This document shows, piece after piece, positions 44,907 to 56,295 of a stretch of 64,000 nt of DNA. Source of the DNA: Rhipicephalus microplus (Eukaryota > Arthropoda > Arachnida > Ixodida > Ixodidae); the NCBI RefSeq assembly GCF_043290135.1, contig NC_134704.1:25100001-25164000 (forward strand), written 5' to 3'. The position numbers and the translations under genes are program-made. How positions within the stretch are numbered: position 1 is the first letter of the stretch; every line of letters starts with the position of its first letter. The notes beneath the pieces are model-generated. The model saw only the letters and a list, made by a program, of their open reading frames with translations. It made no database searches and was not told the origin of the DNA.

Positions 44907-45092
44907 CTATCCCGGCTGCGGCGGCTGCATGTCCGATGGAGGCGAAAATGCTGTAGGCCCGTGTGCTCAGATTTGGGTGCACGTTAAAGAACCCCAGGTG
45001 GTCGAAATTTCCGGAGCCCTCCACTACGGCTGTCCCTCATAATTATATAGTGGTTTTGAGACGTTAAACCCTACATATCAATCAATCAACAT
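44907..45092 (+). mobile_element. Ruka-like SINE, 5'-truncated
   Basis: A plus-strand copy beginning inside the B box (ATCCCGGCTGCGGCGG), with an intact 3' end and an (ATCA)n tail. Confidence 0.92.
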
Positions 45093-46303
45093 ACAGTTTG
45101 CTATCTAAGACGTTTGAATTGGAGGCGCAAAACGTAAAATAAAAATTGGAGCAGCGTAAAGGAGAGAGAGACAGAGATAATGCACACAAGAAAATGCTTG
45201 CAGTTGTCAACATGTGCACATGATAACATAAGTCAAAGTAAAAACCAAAGCCTTCGGAAGCCTTCGGAAAGAAAAGCCTTCGGAAGTGTAACAGTGTCTT
45301 TATGACTATTTGTGCTCCCGTGCATGCCCGCATGCGCGATCGTATGGCAGAAGCTTACGTACAAGCTTGCTCTGGATACGTATAATGTATTGCCGGACGT
45401 TCTGCGCAGTTAAGATACATGTATCTTCCCCCACCATCATTTCTTTCGCACTCTTTTAGAAGCACTCCTTCATTAAGCTTCGCCACTACATATGTCATGT
45501 TTAGAAGGTGGAATACTGCTGCCGCCATGTTTTCGTCGCTGAAGCATATTTACCACACACCAACCCACACTTTTCAAAAAGACCGCGTTTTTCCCGTCGG
45601 ATGCCCCCTGCCGTACACAAACGCACGCCCTTTAAGCGCGGGAGTAAAATCTGTGACGCACGCAATACGCCCGTAAATGCGGCATACAACGCGTCGACTT
45701 GCCGTCGGCGTCGTCCTGTTTCCTGTTTAATGCTACGAAGTGGGGCAATTGCGCACGCTCGGAGCTTTCGCGAGCAAAACATCTTGTTTTTTTTTTTTTT
45801 CAAGAAAGAGATTCACGAATCAGGGAAAAAGACATGGTAGTCGAAAGGTCACAATTCTAAGGAAGCCGTGTTTTTAGATAGCGAAAGTAGCACCTTGATA
45901 ATTACACTTTGCAAAAAGAAAAAAAAAAGTAGTCCTCAGACTCTCCCCATCCCCCTTTTTGCATGTGTTATCACGTATATGACTCTTTTAAAAGAGACAT
46001 ATGAAGACTCTTACGAGTTGTATTGTAATGTAGTTGCACTGGAGCGAAATTTTTTACAAGGCAGGTGGTTGCACAAATCACCCGTCCTGTGCTCTTGTCT
46101 CAAGTTGCCCGTTTCTGACAATTAGTTCACCGCACCTACATTACAGTATTGTATCAGTTAGGCTTAATTGAAGCTTTGCTCTCTTAGAAGCTCATTATAC
46201 TTTCGCGGGAAAGTCATGGGGTTCATAAGAGTGTTAACGTCATTTTTTAAAAGAGATCTAGGCATGTATACGTGGCAGCTCAGTAAACGCCCAGAAAATA
46301 CAG
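45093..46303. other. No gene recognised
   Basis: About 1.2 kb. At 45246-45290 a short unit GAAGCCTTCGGAA is repeated. Positions 45508-45840 are open on both strands but unrecognised. Confidence 0.45.
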
Positions 46304-46402
46304 GGGGGGGGGGGGGGGGTTAAAAAAAGGGGGTAACGATTTAGAGTACAGGGTGCTCTACTCCCTGTACTCTATTTAGAGTACAGGGTCGAAAGGTTCA
46401 CT

Positions 46403-46434
<32 letters not shown>
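46304..46434. repeat. G-run, hairpin and (GA)n tract
   Basis: A run of 15-16 G near 46303-46318. Then comes a hairpin GAGTACAGGG / CCCTGTACTC (46343-46372) with a third copy of the block at 46379-46388, and (GA)n at 46405-46434. Confidence 0.75.
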
Positions 46435-46439
<5 letters not shown>

Positions 46440-46800
46440 AACATTTATTGTAGAAAAAAAGCTTGAAGAGGATAAGGTGAAACTCCGGCATTTGAAATGG
46501 CACGACATACACGATTCCTCAGGTATACACATAGCCGGGAGAAACTCCAACATGTCACTCCTCCACGCATCTTTAAAGACCTCACGCTCAGCCGATACCA
46601 GGAAATATTTATTTCCTCGAATTGGCCGAGAGTGAGGCTCTTAAAAAAAGAAGGATGATCGACTCTGAACGCAATGTCAGCTAAGATTGCCAACTGAAAG
46701 AAGGTGTTTTTCATGTCAATTATATGGGTCATATATGAAGAAGATTTAACGTCAGAATTCAAGTTTGACTTGAGTGCACTGCGCATGTACTTACAAACGC
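46435..46800 (-). mobile_element. Repeat family X, copy 1 (LINE/SINE-like 3' end)
   Basis: About 80-85% similar by eye to 50264-50600. On the minus strand it ends with AATAAATGTTTC followed by (TC)n, i.e. a polyadenylation-like signal and a microsatellite tail. The block TTTGACTTGAGTGCACTGCG follows it at about 46765-46795; in copy 2 that block precedes the unit. Confidence 0.6.
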
Positions 46801-46910
46801 CCCACTCTCCATCATTCACCCCGTGAATATGCTGCCATTTTTTTGTCTATGCTTGTGGTTCATAAGTATACATAAGAACCACCCACAGATGCTGCATGAA
46901 ATGTAGTTGA

Positions 46911-47140
46911 TTGATATGTGGGAATTAACGTCCCAAAACCACCATATGATTATGAGAGACGCCGTAGTGGAGGGCTCCGGAAATTTCGACCACCTGCTTT
47001 AACGTGCACCCAAATCTGAGTACACGGGCCTACAACATTTCCGCCTCCATCGGAAATGCAGCCGCCGCAGCCGAGATTTGAACCCGCGACCTGCGGGTCA
47101 GCAGCCGAGTACCTTAGCCACTAGATCACCGCGGCGGGGC
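46911..47140 (-). mobile_element. Ruka-like tRNA SINE, full length
   Basis: A minus-strand copy with a perfect 17-bp target duplication GCATGAAATGTAGTTGA at 46894-46910 and 47141-47157. Confidence 0.95.
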
Positions 47141-47169
47141 GCATGAAATGTAGTTGACATTGAAGGAGT

Positions 47170-47300
47170 GTGAAGGGAAGGAATGAAGAGCAGGGAACTA
47201 GGTCCTGTTTGCCACCCCTCACTGGAGGGAAGGAGTGAAGATCTAAAGGAAAGAAAAAAGAAGGAAGAAAGCACCGTCAGGGTACATGTGCGATGAAGTA
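47170..47300 (-). mobile_element. LINE 3'-end fragment, diverged
   Basis: AGCAGGGAACTAGGTCCTGT ... TTTGCCACCCCTCACTGG resembles the 3' untranslated block of the family at 47564 and 56350, followed by an A/G-rich stretch. Confidence 0.4.
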
Positions 47301-47563
47301 AGTACGTTGGTCTGCTGCCTTCCAGCACATTCGATAGAGCACAGACTATAAATAATGGCGTATGAAGCGTAGCTGCACCTCCATAAAAATTTAGCGCGTT
47401 TTGGTGTATCCAAGCACGCCTATCGACTTGGAGAAAACAAAGACACGTTTCTGAACGACCACAATTTCAAGGATAGTACATTGATGTATTAAATCTAAGC
47501 AAAACGATTCGCTGAGCCACTTCAGCAGAAAAGAGAAGAGAAGAAGAAAAAAATATCAGAGAG

Positions 47564-47810
47564 GTAGGGAGGTTAACTAGACTAAGTCCAGTTTGCTACC
47601 CTACACTGGGAGAGGGGAATTAGGAAGAAAAAGAGAGAGAGACGAGGAGATACACATTGCACATAACACAAACACACACCGCACACACAGTTCATGTTTC
47701 ACAAGCGGTCGCACAGTGACGTTGCCCTCAGGAATTGTAGAAGGGCTCGTGTGGCTTTGTGGGCTGAAGTATGTGAAGGCTACGCCCCCAAGATGAGCAG
47801 CTAATATTAC
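47564..47810 (-). mobile_element. LINE 3' end, same family as 56295-57280
   Basis: AGGTAGGGAGGTTAACTAGA, CCAGTTTGCTACCCTACACT, a GA-rich block, TTTCACAAGCGGTCGCACAG and AGGGCTCGTGTGGCTTTGTG match in order the 3' untranslated region and last codons of the LINE at 56295-57280. It is strongly 5' truncated. Confidence 0.75.
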
Positions 47811-48949
47811 CATATAGAAGCGCGTCGATTCGTGAAACTGTGCCCATGGAGGTAAACGTTAGGGGGTGCCCATTAGTGTCGTGTCGGTTTTGCGTTTATT
47901 CTGTGTGTTTTCTACCATATGCTAAGACAGCTCGTCACCTCCATGATGTTTCGTCTCAAAAGCAAACTTAAGATTATTGCCTTTGAAAAAGGCAATAATC
48001 TTCCTGACAGACTTTTTAGTGGAGTACGTACTGGACAAGCATCTATGATAGACAGCCAGAGATGGGTATATATAAAACGTGGTCATGTATATACTGACAG
48101 TAGAAGAGTAAGGTGTGCGTGTAAACAGTTTGACTGTGTGAACTGCTCTAAGAAAACTGTGTATTGGCATGATATTTGAACAGGTTTCAGTGTGCTATTA
48201 TGTTTTTTTTTCTTTTCCGTATTGTTAATTTTTGGGTACCGTTCTGTATTATTCTTTTTTTTTTCGCTGCAGAACTTTGTGATATGGAGTAGCCGAGGCA
48301 ATATGCACCTCAACCTCTCCACAGCAAAACAGTTGAAAAAGAACAGAACAGAACAGCAAACTTAGGCTCGAGCGCGCTCGCATTGAATGTTCGTAAAGGC
48401 AATCGACGGGCGATTGATTGTACGGACCACTTGTCGTTCATTTGATGGGTTACGAAACTATTTGCTTGCGCTGTTCAGCACACGTCGTTCACGCAATCCG
48501 CTTTAACGGCGAACCTGAACAGGCAGGTACGCCGATTTTCTCCGCGTGAGGCGTTCTCGAAGTCTCGCAGCGTGTCCTTCAAGAAACTGCTGTCGTTACT
48601 TGTCAGAGGGGCAGTTTTGAAAGGGCCGATTTAGACATACAACTGGTGCAACTTATTTACTAGCCGGATGTTGCGCTAATAACTAATCAAATGCAGGGAA
48701 ATCTCGTCCCGTGGAGAACCTCAAACTGCTGTGCACTGCGAAGATGCCTCTGATAATTATTATTTTTTGTTAATCTGCAGGTATTTATGAGAACCTACAG
48801 CTGCAATTTGTGCGTGCGTGTCCATGCACCGTTCTGCGTGTCATTACGTTGTCCGTATCACATCTGCGTGTGTCGATAACATGCAACACTTATGGTAAAG
48901 CGATTCAGGGGTGCATATGTTAGGTATATATGTTTTTAAATCAGATAAA
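47811..48949. other. No gene recognised; 33-bp palindrome
   Basis: AAGATTATTGCCTTT and its exact complement flank a 3-nt loop at 47970-48002, inside an unrecognised open frame (47919-48179). Confidence 0.55.
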
Positions 48950-49720
48950 CCATGCAGTATACTGTCATCTCGTCGGGGCACTACAACACATACTTACATT
49001 ATTACCCTTCATAGAATGCAGAAAAAAACTGTTCGTTGTATTCTAAACGCTCCTTATTTAACGCCAACGTTTAGAAACATTCAATCTGCTACCAATGTCT
49101 GACATTTATGAAAAAAATAATAAGAAGGTATAAGAACAGTATTGGAAAAAACAACGACACCCTGAAACGCATTTGCGATTTGACACCAAAACATAAAACA
49201 ATCTACACAAGGGGCTCTGGAATATGGGAACTACCGAGGTCCCGAACAAATGATACCTACCAGATGTTACGGTATAATCTTCCATACCACTTAAACATAA
49301 ATAATGTCATATAAAATGCCATGTGATTGTATCAAAGAGTGAACATATGCTGTCTCTGCAAATACCTATGTGGTAGTGCCCAGAATGGGGTGTATATTTT
49401 TGTATAAAAAATCTGTTTCCACCTTTTCTATGTATTCTGTTCATCAACGTTTCAATTTTCTCTCGTATAAATTTAACTTTACTTACTTTTTGAGTTTTTC
49501 AGTACGTATAATGATAAGTAATGTTTATATGTTTGTATAATGCGTATTATGAGTTGTGTCATTAGTTAAGTTCTGCTTCAGTATTTAAATGTTGCTCTCA
49601 TTTGTTGTTTGTTTCTGCCTGAAAAATTGGAGCCATGAACCTCATCAAGCTTTGCTGGCTTTTTGTTCATGGTCCTCAACATTGTACAAATGTTGAAATA
49701 AAACTTGATTTGATTTGGTT
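48950..49720 (+). pseudogene. LINE fragment (CR1/L2-like), 3' end
   Basis: Frames on the plus strand give LHRMQKKTVRCILNAPYLTP (the LQ.R..R.I....Y..PT block after RT) and, after frameshifts, KKIIRRYKNSIGKNND and TRGSGIWELPRSRTN with LRYNLPYH, a pattern typical of CR1/L2-type ORF2 C-termini. The 3' end has a stem-loop (GAACCTCATCAAGC ... GTTCATGG) and GTTGAAATAAAACTTGATTT. It is frameshifted and 5' truncated. Confidence 0.65.
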
Positions 49721-50157
49721 TAATTAGTAATGATAACTAGCACAAGCTGACAGCCCAGCTTCTTTTTAAAGACAGCGTCATTATGCACAGATCTGCGTAC
49801 CCCCCCCCCTTAATATTATTGCGAAACCGTATTATCCGTACCGCTTCTGTTGTTTTGCTCACAATCAGCAATAAGATTATATATACATTTTATGGTCAAG
49901 AGTGTTCTGTACATTACTTGGCACTCTTACTTGCACGGCTTGTCAAGAAAAGTAAATCCACGTTACATTCGTTCGCAGCCAGCACACTACTAAATGACAT
50001 GTGTGTAATGTCATTTTTGGAGTCTTGAACAAAGAGAAAACATGACCTCTGTGTGTAGGTTTTCACTGATCTCTAGGGTGTGATGTGGGCACTAATGAGC
50101 CTTGGCGAAGAACTATTCACTCTTTGTTGACAGTACAACGAAAGCGATATGTTGAAC
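49721..50157. other. No gene recognised
   Basis: About 0.4 kb of AT-rich sequence; a short C-run near 49800. Confidence 0.45.
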
Positions 50158-50231
50158 AAGTTTGACTTGAGTGCACTGCGCATGTACTTACAAACGTTTG
50201 CTAATTCGATACCGAGGTCGAAAGGCGCACT

Positions 50232-50268
<37 letters not shown>

Positions 50269-50600
50269 GAAACATTTATTGTAGAAAAAAAAAAGAGATC
50301 GAAGAGGATAACGTCAAACTCCGGCATTTGAAATGGCACGACATCGATGATTCCTCAGATACACATATAGCCCGGAGAGGCCCCAACATGTCACTCCTCC
50401 ACGCATCTTTAAGAACCCCACACTCAGCCGATACCAGCAAATATTTATTTCCTCGGATTGGCTGAGGACGAGGCTCTTAAAAGAAGAAGGATGATTGACT
50501 CTGAACGGAATGTCAGCTAAGGTTGCCAACTGAAAGAAGGCGTTTCTCATATCTAATATATGGACCATTTATGAAGATTTGACGTCAGGATTCAAGTAAC
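50158..50600 (-). mobile_element. Repeat family X, copy 2
   Basis: AGTTTGACTTGAGTGCACTG at 50159-50197 precedes (GA)n (50234-50263) and a body matching 46435-46770. Relative to copy 1 the order of these two blocks is permuted. Confidence 0.6.
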
Positions 50601-50616
50601 ATAGCGATGGCGACCT

Positions 50617-50721
50617 GACGATTGATTGATATGTGGGGTTTAACGTCCCGAAACCACCATATGATTATGAGAGATGCCGTAGTGGAGGGCTCGGGAAATT
50701 TCGACCACCTGGGGCTCTTTA
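50617..50721 (-). mobile_element. Ruka-like SINE, 5'-truncated with target duplication
   Basis: Only the 3' half, on the minus strand, flanked by a perfect 14-bp duplication AGCGATGGCGACCT at 50603-50616 and 50722-50735. So it was truncated at insertion and not deleted later. Confidence 0.93.
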
Positions 50722-50944
50722 AGCGATGGCGACCTCCATAATGGAGAAAATTTGGCCGCCGATTCTGAACAACAGAGTTGTTCCGCGGTTGTGTTTGAAC
50801 ACATGATGGCAGCATGGTGTGTTCCACGAAAAGAAAAATAATAAAGACCAGTAACGTCTGTGTAGCTTGCCCTAAGAATGCTTTACTAATCGCAATAGGC
50901 GTGGAAGATAATGCGAGTACTAGTTAGAGAGAGAGAAAGAGATA

Positions 50945-51640
50945 GAGAGATAAAAATTCGGCATATCACACGTATACCTGGGAATCGACGTTATGCGAAG
51001 CATGCGGAGGGAAGGTGACCATGTTTCAATTTTTTTTATTGAGTGACACGTGATGAAATGACGCTGAATATACCTACAAATGTTGCACTTGAAAAGTTGC
51101 AGATATTTATATAGCCAGTTGTTTGCATTTACGCAACGATGCCAAGTGGTACATGCGTATTAAAAACACCAGAAGCAGCTAAAGCACCGATGCTCACAAA
51201 GATGCTGGCCTTGGACACTGCTACAGAAATCAATTTCAGCGCATGGCAACTAACCACAATTGACGTTAACCCGACGTGACGGCTGTATCAAAGGAGTACA
51301 TATGTAATGTTTCTAAAATTGGGTAGGCAGTAGTGCAACCAATATTGCGTTTCACAAATATTAGCGTCTATTTGAAAAATAGTTCGAAGACGTGGGGTAG
51401 CTTTGTGGTAAAATGCTTCATTGCGACACAGAATGCTTGGGTTCGATTCCAGCTTAGTCCCTGACATTGGTTACCGATGTCGGGTGTTTCTTAACGCTCA
51501 CGCGTTAAAATTACCCATGTGTGTTCTCGTCGTTCCTGGGTAGATATACCAAGTGTCAATCACCTGTGGCACATACCCGTCCACGGGTATGTGCCACTAT
51601 CTTACGGGAAGTGTTTGACAACGTACGCGACGGGATTGGG
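50945..51640 (+). repeat. Interspersed repeat unit, copy B
   Basis: The counterpart of 26985-28205 without the two nested SINEs. It contains a tRNA-like segment near 51395-51465 (TAGCTTTGTGGTA, GGTTCGATTCC) and ends in the hairpin GTGGCACATACCC / GGGTATGTGCCAC. Confidence 0.8.
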
Positions 51641-51767
51641 ACATTATTCATGTCTTGACCAGCGCGTCATATTTGTCAACCATCTTACTCTCCCATGATA
51701 ATTTTGGTTCACGCCAAGTTAAGGGGGTCACAGCGAGAGCACCCAAACGTAAGCGACTAGATAGATA

Positions 51768-52004
51768 TCGATCGATATGTGAGGTTTAACGTCCCAAAAC
51801 CACTATATGATTATGAGAGACGCCGTAGTGGAGGGCTCTGGAAATTTAGACCACCTGGGGTTCTTTAACGTGCACCCAAATCTGAGCACACGGGCCTACA
51901 ACATTTCCGCCTACATCGGAAATGCAGCCGCCGCAGCCGGGATTCGAACCCGCGCCCTGCGGGTCAGCAGCCGAGTACCTTAGCCACTAGACCACCGCGG
52001 CGGG
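51768..52004 (-). mobile_element. Ruka-like tRNA SINE, full length
   Basis: A minus-strand copy with target duplication GCGACTAGATAGATA at 51753-51767 and 52005-52019. Confidence 0.95.
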
Positions 52005-52079
52005 GCGACTAGATAGATAAATAGATAGATACGCTCAAAGTCGCCAAAGTTCGCTAAGAAATGCTTCGCATTTAATAAA

Positions 52080-52180
52080 CTGAGATAAAGACAGGGAGGT
52101 CAACCAGAATTTTAGCATCTGGTTTTGTGTGTACTTAGGAAAGGGAGAAAGAAAGATGAGAAGGAAAGTGAAGAGTTAAG
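52080..52180 (-). mobile_element. LINE 3'-end fragment, diverged
   Basis: ACAGGGAGGTCAACCAGAAT followed by an A/G-rich stretch resembles the 3' end of the family at 47564 and 55698. Confidence 0.4.
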
Positions 52181-53639
52181 TAGACGCGCGAAAAAAAAAA
52201 GATCGGTGGTGCTATAGCCCACTCATTAGGCCAACTATACCACGCAAAAAAGTTCAACAAGGCCTTGGCTGATTTGCTGTGCGAAGGCGGATCGCGTCGG
52301 CATTCGAGCACTCGCTGTTCTAACAAGGGTCTGTGGTCAAAGCGGGCTAACACAGCAGCTCACACTTCAGAGTCACACAGTCATAAATTAAAGTGCGGGA
52401 GGAATAAGTCAAGTACGGTCCTGGCCACTAGCAAAGCTTGACGGTGTGCGTGCGGTTCGCATCTTTGAAACGCGTATATGTTTTAGGAGAGGTAAAAGGT
52501 CATGAAAAATATGGTATAACAGGAAAGAAGGACTACATCTTACGACTTAATTTGCCACATTCATAACTCTCTTTTAAAATGCACTTTAACTCTCTTTTAG
52601 GAAGTAGCGCTTTTTTTATTATTCTCCAGAGAGAGTATTGTTGAAAATTATGTATAGAAGACGAGCAGTGGTGATATATACATTAAGATGAGACCAATAA
52701 AAAGAAACCAAGGAAAGTTCTGAGGAACAGCTACACCAGGAACTTCCGGAAGAGTCTGTGTAACGAATCTTCCTGCCCAAGGAAACCGATCGTACAAAGC
52801 AGTTTACCGAAAGTGACGCGTCCTCTGACAAGAGCGCGGAACAAGCGCCGTAAACATCGCTGAAAGGCCGAGCGCAGAAAGAAATACGGATGGTTCTATA
52901 CAAGGACCGACATAGAACTCGTATTGATGAACATTGTGTACTCGGAACTCATGTGCGATTTTAGTGTTCTCCGTCGTCATTCGCCACTGTGGGGGCGCGG
53001 AGGATGTTGAAAATTACGTAGAAGACGAGGAGTGGTGATATCATCATTAAGAGCAGTGCATTCCGAATAAAGAAGATGTGGATGGGTGGGCTTCGCCGTG
53101 GGCATGGCGCTTCGTCTTTTTCTCTACAAGTATAATGATCTGCAGCAGGCAGCTGGCGAATATATCAATTAAAGGGAAGAGCTTGCATACAAATAAAATG
53201 TTTTCATCTCTTTTTCGTCTTTTTTTTGTCATCTAGCTTATAACAATTATTCGTTTAACAACGGAATTTCCTTGGCACTTGGACATCGTTATAAGTGGAC
53301 TTAACTAATCAAAGCTCACCAAAGAGAGTAAAAGGTATTGTTCTTTTCTCTCTTAGTTTTGACAGGCAATGTTTTTTATTATTATTTAGAAAGAGTAGGG
53401 TACATTATAGCTTACAAGCATGCCGTGCCAAAGTAAGCGACGGAGACGTGGGCCTTCAATATTGGAAACGCGCACGCGTTGACACTTGGAGGAATACATA
53501 GCGTGTCAAGCTGTATATAGTGTCTCCACTTTCCGATTAACGACACGATTTACCTCATGCTCATTAATCCATCGATCAGGGTTGTTTTCTCTTCGGCGTG
53601 CCCGTGTATACGTCCACCTATAACGGAAACAAACTGACA
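52181..53639. other. No gene recognised; direct repeat of about 50 bp
   Basis: GTTGAAAATTA(T/C)GTA ... GAAGACGAG(C/G)AGTGGTGATAT occurs at about 52633-52690 and 53004-53055, suggesting a local duplication. Confidence 0.5.
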
Positions 53640-55560
53640 CGTGCCGCGGCGGCGAGCAGCTCATACGAGTGAGACGTGACTCGCCCGGAGCGTCGCGTGG
53701 CAAGGAGCGTAAGCAACGGGGCACACAACAGGGAAGAAGGATGCGATCCGAGACTTATTGGCATTCAGGTAATACGCGCGACCGACGCGCGTGCCAATTA
53801 ACTCGTACGCCGTAACCGACGGCGTCTTTCTTTCCGAAAGGAAACGCGCTGGTCGGGACGCGTTACAAGGACCCCCGAGCGTCGACGAAGGTTGTACATT
53901 AAACGCGCGCAACGTGAAACGTATGGGAGGACGCCCCTTTCAGTCATGAAACTGCGGCATGTTTTTTTGCGGAGATCGAAGAGGAAAACTGTCCTGTTTT
54001 CCGAGGAAGCGGCTGGTAGGGGGCACGTTCCATGCCTATATAAGGATAGCTTTAAATGTGGACCTTGAAACGAACGGCGTTTAGGGCTAAAACGAGGACG
54101 ATGTTTATGCGCAAATATTCGCACCGAGAGGAGATCGAGCGAAATGGCTTTCCTGGTTTGAAATCGTTGTGGAGGACGGAGAGAGGTTTAGTACTCGCTG
54201 TAACTGTGCGTAGTATTTCCCATTAGGCACGTGGGGGGAAGGTTTACCCTTAACCGCAGCGCACCTCCCGCCCCCCTCTTAGCCCTATCCCCCCGCCTCT
54301 CCTATTGGTCGAACCTGAAGAAAAACAAACTTTCGCAATGAGTGCGAAATTGAGAATGAAGCGTTGACGAGCTTTTCACCATGGCCGGTATTAGTTGCCC
54401 GACTTTCCGGGGGTATACTGATGCAGGAAAGTACGCAGTTCTTGGAAGTGCAGTATTACTGGGCAGGAAAGTGCAGATATCCTCGTCAGAAAAGTGAATG
54501 GACATAACGCCATATTTTAGAAAATGCTAGTGCAGGTCCGCATGAGAGAGGATACGGGCTAACTTCGCGCCCTCCTCTGATAATTAAGGGGTATGCCCCC
54601 CTTCCCCCTTCCCAGTTGTGCGCACGCCTATCGTGCTGAAGGCGCTGATGTCGATGCGCAAAATCACGCTTTGAAGCGCCTGCTCGCGTGAAGGTGCTGG
54701 TCTCATTGTGGACTTTCCGGTAAACGAACAAGCATCGATATCCCAGGCTTGCTTACTTAGGCCAGTTGGTCATGTAAAAAAAAGGGGGGGGGGAGGGGGA
54801 GAAATGGGAAGTTTGCACTAGCCGTGTAAAGCCTAAGAAACAATGAATGTGGCCCTCTTGGCTCACGCTAGGCATTTCTTCGCGTAGACACCCGGTCGAA
54901 GAGCGCGCTTTTCGTCACTCGTACTCTATCGGCTCGCGCAACGGTCAAACTCGGCGCGGCGGCTGCGTTGACGGTCTCCGTCGGTGGGCACGGCTGATAA
55001 GCAAACGCCGCGCAGGGTTTTCAGCGAATACCGGACGTTTTACCTCGCCTCTTAAAAGCTAAGCTCTTAAAAACGAACAGGGGCACGAACAACGAGACGT
55101 GACAGAGACGGCGCTTCGTCCGTCTCGGCACGTTCATCCAAACCACGCCTCCGCGTTTCGCGATATGACCGAGCACGTCGCCCGCGAGAAAGGCCTCGCG
55201 CCCATCTTCAGCCACGCATCGATTTTTTAAGTGTGAATACACTTTATAAGCGACCCCAAACCATCCACCGCCGTCGGCGGCGTCCGCAGTCTTCTCTCTA
55301 TCTTTAAAAGAAAGTGGACTTGGCGGGCCGCAGCGCGACGCTCTAGTGAATAAGCCACGGACGCGACGCTGATAGTCCCCCTCCCCCTTCACTCGCTCCT
55401 CCGCTCTCCTCGCTCGCTGCAGCTGCGCGCGCACCCCTCTCTCTCGCGCGCCCGCCTTCTCTCTCAGTCTCCCGTCGAGAGCGGGTCGTGCGATAGATGT
55501 CGCGGAGGCAACGCTACCATCTGGATATAAGGCGCGTTACTGACACCGATATCAGCGTCG
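53640..55560. other. CpG-rich, repeat-poor stretch; possible regulatory region
   Basis: About 1.9 kb with visibly more CpG than the surroundings and no SINE or LINE copy. Positions 55375-55480 hold dense CTCTC/GAGA-type and GCGCGC motifs (TCTCTCGCGCGCCC). No exon is recognised and no transcription start can be fixed. Confidence 0.3.
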
Positions 55561-55689
55561 CCAACGGATTTTAACTTTACTCCCCCTCATAGCATCACCC
55601 CGTGCATTCGCACTTAACCATGTTCACCCTCGGGGAAATGCTTGGGAGTTTTTGTGGGGTCAGAGCACGGAGGAGGAGGGATAAACAAC

Positions 55690-55830
55690 AAGAGGGAAGG
55701 CAGGGAGGTTAACCAGGCACATGCCCGGTTTGCTACCCTACGCTGGGGGAATGGGAAGGGGGCATAAAGATGAGAGAGAGAGGAAAGAGATGAGAAAGAG
55801 AGAGAGAGCACGGACACGCAGCTGGACTGA
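55690..55830 (-). mobile_element. LINE 3'-end fragment
   Basis: GGCAGGGAGGTTAACCAGGC, GGTTTGCTACCCTACGCTGG and an AGAG-rich tract match the 3' untranslated region of the LINE at 56295-57280. Confidence 0.65.
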
Positions 55831-56251
55831 ATACGTGGCTGCAGTGTGGAAATAAAATATGCCGTATTGGGATTTGGTGAGCGAGTTTCGCAAGCAGTGC
55901 GACTCTGAGGTTTGCGTTCGTTAACTATACTTACACCATACTGCACTAAATGTCGTTGTGTGGAATTACTTCGCAGCGTAAATTAAGCAGATGGGAGTGC
56001 CACTGCTACCCAAGTACAACGTATGGGAGACGTACATATTTAACTTAATCTATATTCCTGCAGATCTACTCCTACGTGAAATTTAACTAATCTACTTCTA
56101 CGTGAAAAATGACTACTCCGCGTTTATGATGTCCTGACTTCTCTCTTGTGTCCTTGCTTGGACGCCCGACCTCTTTACCATGAATACCTACCGACAGGTC
56201 ATCCCTCTGTGATTATAAGTTTCATCCCCAGCTGCTGGACATTTACATGAG
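55831..56251. other. No gene recognised
   Basis: About 0.4 kb of AT-rich sequence between LINE fragments. Confidence 0.45.
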
Positions 56252-56252
56252 T

Positions 56253-56294
<42 letters not shown>
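56252..56294 (-). repeat. (GATA)n tail of LINE
   Basis: About 11 GATA units directly at the 3' side of the minus-strand LINE, so probably its tail. Confidence 0.8.
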
Positions 56295-56295
<1 letters not shown>

